A program made the translations under genes and the position numbers. DNA of 40,496 nucleotides from an uncultured Oscillospiraceae bacterium (GTDB taxonomy: Bacteria; Bacillota; Clostridia; Oscillospirales; Acutalibacteraceae): positions 1 to 40,496 of the forward strand of contig UQUZ01000019.1 in the NCBI GenBank assembly GCA_900544375.1, read 5' to 3'. Below, piece after piece: positions 15,225 through 22,547 of the stretch (within the stretch, counting starts at the first letter, position 1; every line of letters begins with the position of its first letter). The notes beneath the pieces are model-generated. The model saw only the letters and a program-made list of their open reading frames with translations. It did not search any database and was not told where the DNA came from.

Positions 15225-15522
15225 AGAATTGACTGCCTCCTATATTTTTCTGTTTTCCCTGTTTCACTCCGCGAAGCCATCGGCCGCGCAGGTGAAACAT
15301 ATCATCAAAGCCGCGCCGCAAAACTCTACCCCCCGGTAACCGCGGCGCTGCTTCTCTGCCAAAACAAAAAGCGATTTTCCAAATAATAGCTTGCCACAAA
15401 TTTAAAGCTATGATACATGATTTTACGCACAAAGCTCCCCTTTGCAAAAATGGCGTTGCCGATGTGTGGCAGGAGGCACTTTGGGCCCACAGGCATTTTT
15501 CAATGCTTTAAACAAAATGTGT
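15225..15522 (-). promoter_or_regulatory. long structured 5' leader of the DUF4474 gene
   Basis: About 300 bases separate the likely start point from the ATG. Near the gene are two strong hairpins: GCGCCGC (15313-15319) with 15342-15348, enclosing a loop containing GGTAACC; and GTTTCAC (15261-15267) with 15292-15298, with an inner CGCG/CGCG pairing. There is no ORF with a ribosome site in it. It does not match any riboswitch class I can recall in full; an unknown cis-regulatory RNA is possible. Confidence 0.4.
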
Positions 15523-15528
15523 AAAGCT

Positions 15529-15557
15529 ATTATATCAGAAAAAAAAGGTTCAGGCAA
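15529..15557 (-). promoter_or_regulatory. promoter of the DUF4474 gene
   Basis: On the minus strand TTGCCT (15552-15557), 17-base spacer, TATAAT (15529-15534). Predicted start near 15522. Confidence 0.65.
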
Positions 15558-15768
15558 TAGTTCACAGGCACAGAATTCACTTTTTATCTATCATTTATCC
15601 ACAAAATATTAATTCTGTTTTACACGTTCCATATAAAAACAACAAAAAAGGCCTTTTTCCCGCTTATAGGGTCAAACTGTTTTTCATCAGTGGTTTTCTT
15701 TTCCACACACCAATGCTATAATACCAATAGATTTTTATTGTCCCCTCAATGGAATGGAAAGGGATGGG

Positions 15769-16341
15769 ATGGATATGGAACAAAAGCTCTATGATAAGCT
15801 CGCGCGCAGCCCGGTCATCGCCGCGGTGAAGGATACCAACGCGCTGGAGGCAGCGCTTGCAAGCCCGAGTGAAATCATCTTCCTGCTGTGCGGCAATATA
15901 TTCAATTTGCAGGAAATCGTTGAGCGCGCCAACCGCTGTGGGAAGGATATTTATGTCCACGTGGATTTAATCGAGGGCTTTTCCCGCGATGCGGTTTCGC
16001 TGCGCTATATTGCGGAAAAAGTGCATCCTACCGGCATCATCTCCACCAAAAGCAGCCAGATCAAAATCGCTAAGGAGCTCGGCCTTTCTGCGATCCAGAG
16101 GCTATTCATCATCGATTCCCTTTCCATGCGTACCGCTGCGAAAACAACCGGGCTGCTCTCCCCCGAGGCGTTGGAAATCATGCCCGGCATCATGCCAAAA
16201 ATCCTGCGTGAGCTCAGCAGCGAGCTGGAAACGCCTTTGATTGCGGGCGGGCTAATTACGCAAAAGGAAGACGTTATCAGCGCCCTGAACGCGGGCGCAC
16301 TCGGCGTTTCCACCACGAACCCCAACGTGTGGACGCTCTGA
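15769..16341 (+). CDS. glpP: glycerol-3-phosphate responsive antiterminator
   Basis: A 190-residue protein of the GlpP family, a cytoplasmic RNA-binding barrel protein which, in Bacillus, binds glycerol-3-phosphate and prevents termination in glp leaders. Recognisable are SPVIAAVKDTNALEAAL, FLLCGNIFNLQEIV, VHVDLIEGFSRD, IISTKSSQIKIAKELGL and the C-terminal PLIAGGLITQKEDVISALNAGALGVSTT. Three ATGs are possible (15754, 15769, 15775); AAAGGG at 15758-15763 best fits 15769. Unusually the next gene, 16 bases on, is a 2-hydroxyacyl-CoA dehydratase subunit and not glpK or glpF. Plausible targets in the window are the GlpA-type operon (20815-23981) and gldA (33886), whose leader contains a terminator. 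Confidence 0.85.
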   Translation: MDMEQKLYDKLARSPVIAAVKDTNALEAALASPSEIIFLLCGNIFNLQEIVERANRCGKDIYVHVDLIEGFSRDAVSLRYIAEKVHPTGIISTKSSQIKIAKELGLSAIQRLFIIDSLSMRTAAKTTGLLSPEALEIMPGIMPKILRELSSELETPLIAGGLITQKEDVISALNAGALGVSTTNPNVWTL

Positions 16342-16357
16342 AAGGAAACCGATTCAT

Positions 16358-17638
16358 ATGAATCCAATGATTGAAACCTTCGGCGCGCTTGTGGGCAAGG
16401 CAGCAGCAAAAAGCCCCGATCGTGCCCGCCGGCTCCTGGAGGCTGCGTTTTATGCCTCCAACTTCCAGGCCAAACATTTCCCCTCTCGTAAATTGACGAC
16501 GGCCCGCGCTTTTATCTCCCCAGTATGCATGGATGCAGTGCTCCATCCGCTGGCGCACCCGGAGCGCTCGGCAATTGTCAATCTTTTTTTGCCCTGTGAA
16601 ATCCTCCATGCCATGCGCATCGAGCCACAAATTGCGGAAGGGCTCTCCTGCTACTTCTCCGGCGCGGGCAGCGAGCAATATTTTATCGAATACGCCCGGC
16701 AGAAGGGCGTGCCGGATACGCTCTGCTCCTACCACAAAATCCTAACCGGGATCGCGCTTTCAGGCGTGTTGCCAAAGCCACGCCTGATTGCCAACACCAC
16801 CTTGGCGTGTGATGCAAACACCAACACCTTCCGCCGAATCGCAGCTCACTACGGCGTGCCCCACTTCACCGTAGACACTCCCTGTGCAGACGATGCAGAT
16901 GCGGTGCAATATGTGGCGGATCAGCTGCGGGAGCTCGCCCGCTTCACTGAGGAAGCCATGCACGAGCGTTTCAGCGAGGATGCCCTTCGGGCCGTGCTCG
17001 CTTGCGAGCAGCGCTCTATGCAGGCCTGCCGGAGCTACTACGACCTGCTGGCCGACCGGTATCTGCCCAATGAGATGACTTCCGAAATGTATACGCTCTT
17101 TGCAACGCACATCCTGCTGGGTAAGCCTGAGATTGAACAGTATTTTGAGCAGCTGTGTGAGGACGCAAAAAACGCGCCGGTCTTCCAAGGCGGCAACCGC
17201 ATCCTCTGGGTGCATTCCCTGCCATACTGGCAAAACTCCCTGCGCACGATCCTCAATTTCAGTGAAGAAAACCAGCTTTTGTGCTCTGATATGAGCTTTG
17301 ATGCGCTTTTTGAGCCGGATCCGGAGCACCCTTATGAATCCATGGCACGCCGCCTTCTGGGCAACACCTTCAACGGCCCGATGAGCCGCCGTGCGGACAA
17401 AATTGCTGAAATGGCCCTAAAGCTGCACGCTAACGGCGTGGTTTTCTTCTGCCATTGGGGCTGTAAAAACACCATCGGCGGTGCCGGGCTCGTGAGGGAC
17501 AGACTGGAACAGGAGGGCATCCCCATGCTTACCCTCGATGGGGATGGCTGCGACCGCCGCAACATCAACGATGGCCAAATGCGCACCCGATTGGAGGCTT
17601 TCCTGGAGCTATTGGAGGAGAGGAGACGCGCGCGATGA
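16358..17638 (+). CDS. 2-hydroxyacyl-CoA dehydratase-like subunit (HgdB/DCCP family)
   Basis: A 426-residue member of the 2-hydroxyacyl-CoA dehydratase D-component family (HgdB, FldB, BcrB, double-cubane proteins). Cysteines in LPCEILHAMRIEP, TLCSYHK and CHWGCKNTIGGAG occupy the usual cluster-binding positions; the protein is expected to carry an oxygen-sensitive iron-sulfur cluster reduced by an ATP-driven activase. The substrate cannot be told from sequence: these proteins act on hydroxyacyl-CoAs, benzoyl-CoA or, for the double-cubane type, small molecules. It overlaps the next gene by 4 bases (ATGA), which encodes a second subunit joined to the activase, so the two form one system. The ribosome site AAAGGAAAC lies before the ATG. 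Confidence 0.82.
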   Translation: MNPMIETFGALVGKAAAKSPDRARRLLEAAFYASNFQAKHFPSRKLTTARAFISPVCMDAVLHPLAHPERSAIVNLFLPCEILHAMRIEPQIAEGLSCYFSGAGSEQYFIEYARQKGVPDTLCSYHKILTGIALSGVLPKPRLIANTTLACDANTNTFRRIAAHYGVPHFTVDTPCADDADAVQYVADQLRELARFTEEAMHERFSEDALRAVLACEQRSMQACRSYYDLLADRYLPNEMTSEMYTLFATHILLGKPEIEQYFEQLCEDAKNAPVFQGGNRILWVHSLPYWQNSLRTILNFSEENQLLCSDMSFDALFEPDPEHPYESMARRLLGNTFNGPMSRRADKIAEMALKLHANGVVFFCHWGCKNTIGGAGLVRDRLEQEGIPMLTLDGDGCDRRNINDGQMRTRLEAFLELLEERRRAR

Positions 17639-19281
17639 TCCACTATATCTGCAAATACACGCCCATTGAGCTCTTTGCAGGCTTTGGAGCGGAGTGCATC
17701 CGGCGGGAGCCTTTGGTGAGCGGCTTTGAGTTGGCCGACGGCGCTTCCCATCAAAATCTCTGCGCCTTTAGCCGTGCACTGCTGGAGGACTGCCTGCAAA
17801 ACGGCACGGGGGAACTAATCCTTGTTAATTGCTGTGATTCGATCCGCCGTGTGTATGATATTTTACAAGAAAAAGGAGATTCCCCTTTTCTTTATTTGCT
17901 CGATCTTCCGCGCTGCGATACCGCCTGTGCACGCAAACGGTTTGCGCTGGAGCTGAAGCGGCTGGCGAACGCCTATGCCGCATACAGTGGGCGCGCCTTC
18001 TCCGCCGCACGGTTTCAGGCAGCCTTCGCCCCTCTGCCCGCCCCGCCCGCACGGCCCTATCTCAGCCTGCTCGGAGCACGTGCCTCGCAAGCCTTGCTGG
18101 AGGCATTGCAGAACTGCGTCTCCCTACCTGTGCAAAACGACACCTGCACGGGCAAACGCAGCGTTTCTCTCCCGGCCGATTGGATGCCGGACAACCTATG
18201 GGAGGCATATGCCTCCGCCCTTTTGGGCCAAACGCCCTGCATGCGCATGACAGATCCTACCGGACGCAGGCGCCTCACGGAAAGCCCCCGCCTGCGCGGC
18301 GTGATTTACCACACGGTAAAATTCTGTGATTATTATGACTATGAATACAGCCGCCTGAAGCAGGGCCAAATCCCGATGACCAAAATAGAAACCGACTATA
18401 CCCCGCCGGCACCAGGCCAGTTGACAACGCGCATCGAAGCATTTCTAGAAACGCTGCCAAACACAAGCCTTCAAAAAAGGGAAGGAGAAACGGCCAATAT
18501 GAATCAAAACGCGATTTTTGCCGGCATCGACAGCGGCTCCACCTCAACAAACGCCGTGCTGCTTAACGCCGACAAGCATATCATCGCCTATTCCGTTATT
18601 CCAACCGGCGCACGTGCCGGGGAGAGCGCGCAGAAAGCGCTCGCGGTCGCTCTCCAACAGGCCGGCAGAAGAAAAGAGGAGATCGCCTGCACCGTTGCAA
18701 CCGGCTATGGCCGCTCCCACATTGGGGCCGGCGGGCAGGGCGTGACGGAGATTACCTGCCACGCAAAAGGCGCCTTTTTCCTCAATCCGCAGGTACGCAC
18801 CGTGATTGATATCGGCGGGCAGGATAGCAAGGTAATCCGCCTCGACGAAACGGGGCGCGTGACAGATTTCGTGATGAACGATAAGTGTGCGGCTGGGACG
18901 GGGCGCTTCCTCGACATGATGGCGCGCACGCTGGAGTTGGATGTATCCCGCATGGGCGAAATGGATCGCGGGTGGAAGGAAACAGTTACGATCTCCAGCA
19001 TGTGCACCGTTTTTGCAGAATCAGAGGTGGTCTCCCTGATCGCGCAAAATAAGCGCACGGCGGATATTGTGCACGGGCTCCATCAATCCGTTGCCACTAA
19101 GATCAGCGCGCTGCTCGCGCGGACAAAGGCGACGGGCTCTTATATGATGACCGGGGGCGTGGCAAAAAACGAAGGCGTGCGCCGGGCGATTGAAGAAAAA
19201 ATCGGCGAACCGCTTATTCTGCCGGAAGAGCCGCAGATTTGTGGGGCACTGGGCGCGGCGCTGATTGCCTGGGAAGGATAG
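17635..19281 (+). CDS. fusion of a dehydratase-like subunit and its ATP-dependent activase (HgdC type)
   Basis: A 548-residue fusion. Residues 1 to about 285 form a second HgdA/HgdB-like domain (LILVNCCDSIRRVYDIL, LLDLPRCDTACARKRFALELKRLA, and near its end GVIYHTVKFCDYYDYEY). Residues 289-548 form a complete BadF/BadG/BcrA/HgdC activase: FAGIDSGSTSTNAVLL (phosphate loop), ATGYGRSHIG, VIDIGGQDSKVIRL, the cluster-binding NDKCAAGTGRFLDMMA and SSMCTVFAESEVVSL cysteines, and MTGGVAKNEGVRRAIE. Activases are normally separate ~260-residue homodimers. At the junction GAAGGAG (18481-18487) precedes an in-frame ATG at 18499, so a free activase of 260 residues could also be made. Ends at a strong terminator. 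Confidence 0.85.
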   Translation: MIHYICKYTPIELFAGFGAECIRREPLVSGFELADGASHQNLCAFSRALLEDCLQNGTGELILVNCCDSIRRVYDILQEKGDSPFLYLLDLPRCDTACARKRFALELKRLANAYAAYSGRAFSAARFQAAFAPLPAPPARPYLSLLGARASQALLEALQNCVSLPVQNDTCTGKRSVSLPADWMPDNLWEAYASALLGQTPCMRMTDPTGRRRLTESPRLRGVIYHTVKFCDYYDYEYSRLKQGQIPMTKIETDYTPPAPGQLTTRIEAFLETLPNTSLQKREGETANMNQNAIFAGIDSGSTSTNAVLLNADKHIIAYSVIPTGARAGESAQKALAVALQQAGRRKEEIACTVATGYGRSHIGAGGQGVTEITCHAKGAFFLNPQVRTVIDIGGQDSKVIRLDETGRVTDFVMNDKCAAGTGRFLDMMARTLELDVSRMGEMDRGWKETVTISSMCTVFAESEVVSLIAQNKRTADIVHGLHQSVATKISALLARTKATGSYMMTGGVAKNEGVRRAIEEKIGEPLILPEEPQICGALGAALIAWEG

Positions 19282-19313
19282 AAAAATATCTGGACTTACC
19301 CGCCCGCATACGA

Positions 19314-19354
19314 AGAAACCGCCTTATGCTTGCAATCAGCATAAGGCGGTTTCT
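19314..19354. terminator. bidirectional terminator between activase fusion and fucosidase
   Basis: Perfect 17-bp stem (19314-19330 and 19338-19354) with a 7-base loop, between convergent genes ending at 19281 and 19386. AGAAACC/GGTTTCT ends give short T tracts in both directions. Confidence 0.8.
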
Positions 19355-19385
19355 GATAATATAAATCACATTTTTTACAATCCGC

Positions 19386-20813
19386 TCAATAAACCTCCAG
19401 CTTGCGCAGGGTTGGAAATGTTCTGCATTCGTCGATCGTGATCTTAATGCGCTGAGCCGTTGTCTTTTTCAGCAGGCAGATGCGTTTATGGCCGACCACC
19501 GTCGCCGCATATACCTTTTTCCACTTGCCATGTTTTTCTATAGAAACGGTGAATCGCTCAATATGCTGCCCGCAGGGCAGATATTCTCCCAGCACAACCT
19601 TGGAAAAGGTCACGGGCCTGCCGAGATCCACGATCATCTCCGCCTGTTCTGCATCGTCAACCGCGCGCCAGTATTCATCCTTATCCGTGCTCAGGGCCTT
19701 CTGCGCGGCGTGCGCCTCATCCGCTTCAGAAGAGGCCGAGGCCTTTGCATTCGCAGCAAGATTCTCACGGAAGGCGCTGCGCAGCGCATCGCCTATTTCC
19801 CGCAGCCGTTTCACATCCGGGTCTGCAAAGCGGCCGCGTTGATCCGGCGGGATATTGAGCAGAAGGGTCGCGTTCGCTCCCACGGAGTTGTAATAAATCT
19901 TCAACAGTTTTTTCAGGGAACGCACCTTCCGATCCTGGTTTTTATGATAAAACCAGCCCGGACGAATCGAGGTATCCACTTCCGCAGGGAACCAAATGAG
20001 CTTCTTTGCGCCAGCGATTGCCTCACGGCTGCCGAGGTCACTGTCCGTAGAGTCTTTTTTTGCAAAATTCGAGTCGTCCTCCTGCTGGGAATCCGCCGCG
20101 ATGCGTTCCACGTCCATCAGCGTGGAGGGCACAACGCTCCATTCGGATTCGCGGCACTTACCCGCTTCATTGCCGCACCAGCGTACATCAGGCCCGCACA
20201 CGCTAATGACCGCCTCAGGCTGCAACTCGCGGATGAGCGCGTAATAGCGCTCCCAGTCATACACTTGCTTTTTGCCGTTCGGCCCCTCGCCGCACGCGCC
20301 GTCGAACCACACGCAGAACAGCTCACCGTAGTTCGTCAGCAGTTCATGTAGCTGGTTGCAGTAATAATCGTCATAGGCTTTGCCAGTGCCATAAGCCTTC
20401 TCATGCCTATCCCAAGGGGATAGGTAAACGCCGAATTTGATCCCGCCGCGCCTGCACGCATCGGATACTTCGCGCACCACGTCGCCCTTCCCGCCGCGCC
20501 ACGGGCTGTTTTTCACGCAGTGATCGGTGAATTCGCTCGGCCAGAGGCAAAAGCCGTCGTGATGCTTTGCCGTGAGCAGCAGGCCGGTCATCCCGGCGGA
20601 TTTGATTGCCGCGACCCATTGATCCGCGTCAAAATCCGTGGGATTGAAGAGCTTGGGATCCTCTGAGCCCACGCCCCACTCGTGCCCATTTTTCCCGCTG
20701 AAGGTGTTAATGCCAAAGTGCGCAAAGGCATAAAATTCCATCTCCTGCCACTTCAGCTGCCGATCAGACGGTACGACCGCTGCGGCGCGCTTGATGAGAT
20801 CCTCATTTGCCAT
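19386..20813 (-). CDS. alpha-L-fucosidase (GH29) with C-terminal discoidin-like domain
   Basis: A 475-residue GH29 enzyme that releases alpha-L-fucose. Family marks are FAHFGINTFSGKNGHEWG, GLLLTAKHHDGFCLWPSEFT, GVYLSPWDRHE and ELFCVWFDGACGEG with the Asp nucleophile. The last ~100 residues (VDLGRPVTFSKVVLGEYL...RIKITIDE) resemble an F5/8 C-type (CBM32-like) module. No signal peptide is present, so it acts inside the cell on imported fucosides. The ATG at 20813 lies 1 base beyond the stop of the DUF1667 gene, with GAGGAG 12 bases upstream inside that gene; it is therefore the last gene of the glp-type operon, an unexpected partner. An in-frame ATG at 20852 would overlap DUF1667 and is less likely. 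Confidence 0.88.
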   Translation of the reverse strand: MANEDLIKRAAAVVPSDRQLKWQEMEFYAFAHFGINTFSGKNGHEWGVGSEDPKLFNPTDFDADQWVAAIKSAGMTGLLLTAKHHDGFCLWPSEFTDHCVKNSPWRGGKGDVVREVSDACRRGGIKFGVYLSPWDRHEKAYGTGKAYDDYYCNQLHELLTNYGELFCVWFDGACGEGPNGKKQVYDWERYYALIRELQPEAVISVCGPDVRWCGNEAGKCRESEWSVVPSTLMDVERIAADSQQEDDSNFAKKDSTDSDLGSREAIAGAKKLIWFPAEVDTSIRPGWFYHKNQDRKVRSLKKLLKIYYNSVGANATLLLNIPPDQRGRFADPDVKRLREIGDALRSAFRENLAANAKASASSEADEAHAAQKALSTDKDEYWRAVDDAEQAEMIVDLGRPVTFSKVVLGEYLPCGQHIERFTVSIEKHGKWKKVYAATVVGHKRICLLKKTTAQRIKITIDECRTFPTLRKLEVY

Positions 20814-20814
20814 G

Positions 20815-21186
20815 TTATGTTGTAGCTCCTCTCGAGAGTTTATTGGTTGCAATGATATCCACGCCCGTGCCCAAAATATTTGGGATCACAACGTCGCCAA
20901 TTTCCACCGGCGCGTCGATCCGTGCTTCGTTGATGGCCGCCATGCAGTCGAACAGCTTCTCTTTCGGGAGAGGGGCGGCGCTTTTGACGCTGACAAGCGG
21001 ATATGCCCCGCCGTTTACGCGCACTGTCGTTGTCAGGCTGCGCACGGGGGCGATGCATTCCGTTTTCGCGTAAGCTTCACCGCGCTTGCAGGCATTCCCG
21101 CTCACGCCGGTGACCTCCCCCGCCTCGATCTGCGCGGAAAGCGCGCACCCGATTGGGCAGGCGACGCAGGTCAAAGTTTTCACCAT
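20815..21186 (-). CDS. DUF1667 iron-sulfur protein of the GlpA/FAD-oxidoreductase complex
   Basis: A 123-residue small protein with the cysteine pattern CVACPIGC near the N-terminus and CKRGEAYAKTEC, followed by PVRSLTTTVRVNGG and PLPKEKLFDCM, all typical of DUF1667. In many Clostridia it follows a GlpA-like dehydrogenase and an FAD/NAD oxidoreductase, as here, and probably passes electrons between them or substitutes for GlpC. The start at 21186 has AAGGAAGG 7 bases upstream. Confidence 0.88.
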   Translation of the reverse strand: MVKTLTCVACPIGCALSAQIEAGEVTGVSGNACKRGEAYAKTECIAPVRSLTTTVRVNGGAYPLVSVKSAAPLPKEKLFDCMAAINEARIDAPVEIGDVVIPNILGTGVDIIATNKLSRGATT

Positions 21187-21252
21187 AAGGGATCCTTCCT
21201 TTCACATAACCTCCGCAAATCCGAATTATCATACCATATTGCTCTGCCCGGT

Positions 21253-22509
21253 TCAACACTCAATTTGGATAAGGACTTCGCTTCTCTCACGCAGGGAGCT
21301 TAGCACATCGCTGCGAATCGTCACATGCTCCATCTCGCCCGGCGTAAGCTGGCTCTTCTTGCGGGTATAGAGCGCCTGGCCATCACAGGTGACACGGATT
21401 GTCGCATCGCGATAAACGTCGCCGACGCGGAAATAGAGCTTTACATCTCGCCCCGCGTTAAGGTTGACCTTCTGTGGCACAACATACCGCACGCCGTTGA
21501 TGCCCCTTGTGCGAACGTAGGCGGTGTTATAATCCTTCTGGTTGAGAATGTACCGGGCCGCACCCTCGCCAGCCGTCTGGCTCTCCTTCGTCACATAATC
21601 CACCAGGTCGTGCACCTGCAACACATTCCCGCAGGCAAACACACCCTCCCGGCTGGTTTCGCGCGATTCATCCACCACCGGCCCGCGTGTAATCTTATCC
21701 ATCTTAATTCCCACGTTGCGGGACAATTCATTTTCTGGAATCAGGCCTACAGATAAAAGCAGCGTGTCGCATGGGATGAATTCCTCCGTGCCCGGCACCG
21801 GGCGGCGGTTTTGATCGACCTTTGCCACCGTTACGCCCTCCACGCGCTCCTGCCCGTGCACCTTGACTACCGTGCAGGAAAGGCGCAGTGGGATATCAAA
21901 ATCCTCCAGGCACTGCACAATATTGCGCTTCAGCCCGCTCGAATAGGGCTGCAATTCGCACACCATTTTTACATGCGCGCCCTCCAGCGTCATGCGCCGC
22001 GCCATAATCAGGCCGATATCGCCAGAGCCTAAAATAACCACTTCGTGCCCTGGGAGGTGGCCGTCGATGTTGACATAGCGCTGCGCTGTGCCGGCCGTCA
22101 TCACACCGGCCGGGCGCGTGCCCGCGATATTCAGCGCACCGCGCGGCCTCTCCCGGCAGCCCATGGCGAGGATCACCGCCGTCGCGTCGACCTCAATGAG
22201 CCCCTCACTCCGGCTGATGGCCGTGACCACATTGTTGGTGGAGAGATCGATCACCATGGTGTCGGTCAGCACATCAATTTCGCTTTGCTCCACCTCATCG
22301 ATAAACCGCTGGGCGTATTCCGGCCCGGACAGCTCCTCCTTAAAATAATGCAGGCCGAAGCCCGTGTGGATGCACTGCTCCAGAATACCGCCTAGACGCT
22401 CGGCGCGCTCAAAAATAACGATGCGCTCCACGCCGCATTCCCTTGCGCGCAGAGCCGCCGCCATGCCGGCGGGACCTCCGCCGATCACTGCAAGATCATA
22501 TTGCAACAT
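21253..22509 (-). CDS. FAD/NAD(P)-dependent oxidoreductase of the glycerol-3-phosphate complex
   Basis: A 418-residue flavoprotein of the pyridine-nucleotide-disulfide oxidoreductase superfamily. It starts with the FAD site VIGGGPAGMAAALRARE, has ERAERLGGILEQCIHTGFG, the ATP-like AMGCRERPRGALNIAGTRPAGVMTAGTAQ, an NAD-binding ILGSGDIGLIMARRM, and GVFACGNVLQVHDLVDYVT at the second FAD contact. The C-terminal ~90 residues (VRTRGINGVRYVVPQKV...) are a beta-rich extension seen in this subfamily. It lies 38 bases downstream of the GlpA-like gene and 66 bases upstream of DUF1667, forming the usual trio. It probably moves electrons from G3P oxidation to a carrier such as NAD+. Confidence 0.87.
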   Translation of the reverse strand: MLQYDLAVIGGGPAGMAAALRARECGVERIVIFERAERLGGILEQCIHTGFGLHYFKEELSGPEYAQRFIDEVEQSEIDVLTDTMVIDLSTNNVVTAISRSEGLIEVDATAVILAMGCRERPRGALNIAGTRPAGVMTAGTAQRYVNIDGHLPGHEVVILGSGDIGLIMARRMTLEGAHVKMVCELQPYSSGLKRNIVQCLEDFDIPLRLSCTVVKVHGQERVEGVTVAKVDQNRRPVPGTEEFIPCDTLLLSVGLIPENELSRNVGIKMDKITRGPVVDESRETSREGVFACGNVLQVHDLVDYVTKESQTAGEGAARYILNQKDYNTAYVRTRGINGVRYVVPQKVNLNAGRDVKLYFRVGDVYRDATIRVTCDGQALYTRKKSQLTPGEMEHVTIRSDVLSSLRERSEVLIQIEC

Positions 22510-22547
22510 ATGTAGGGTTCATCCTTTCCCAATCGCGGCTAAGCCGG

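Noticed and set aside
15313..15348. A cyclic di-GMP-I (GEMM) riboswitch, suggested by GGTTACCG in the DUF4474 leader.
   Set aside because: The rest of the conserved aptamer (the GCAAAGCC-type and CACAGGGCAAACC-type segments) is not present in the right order on the minus strand.
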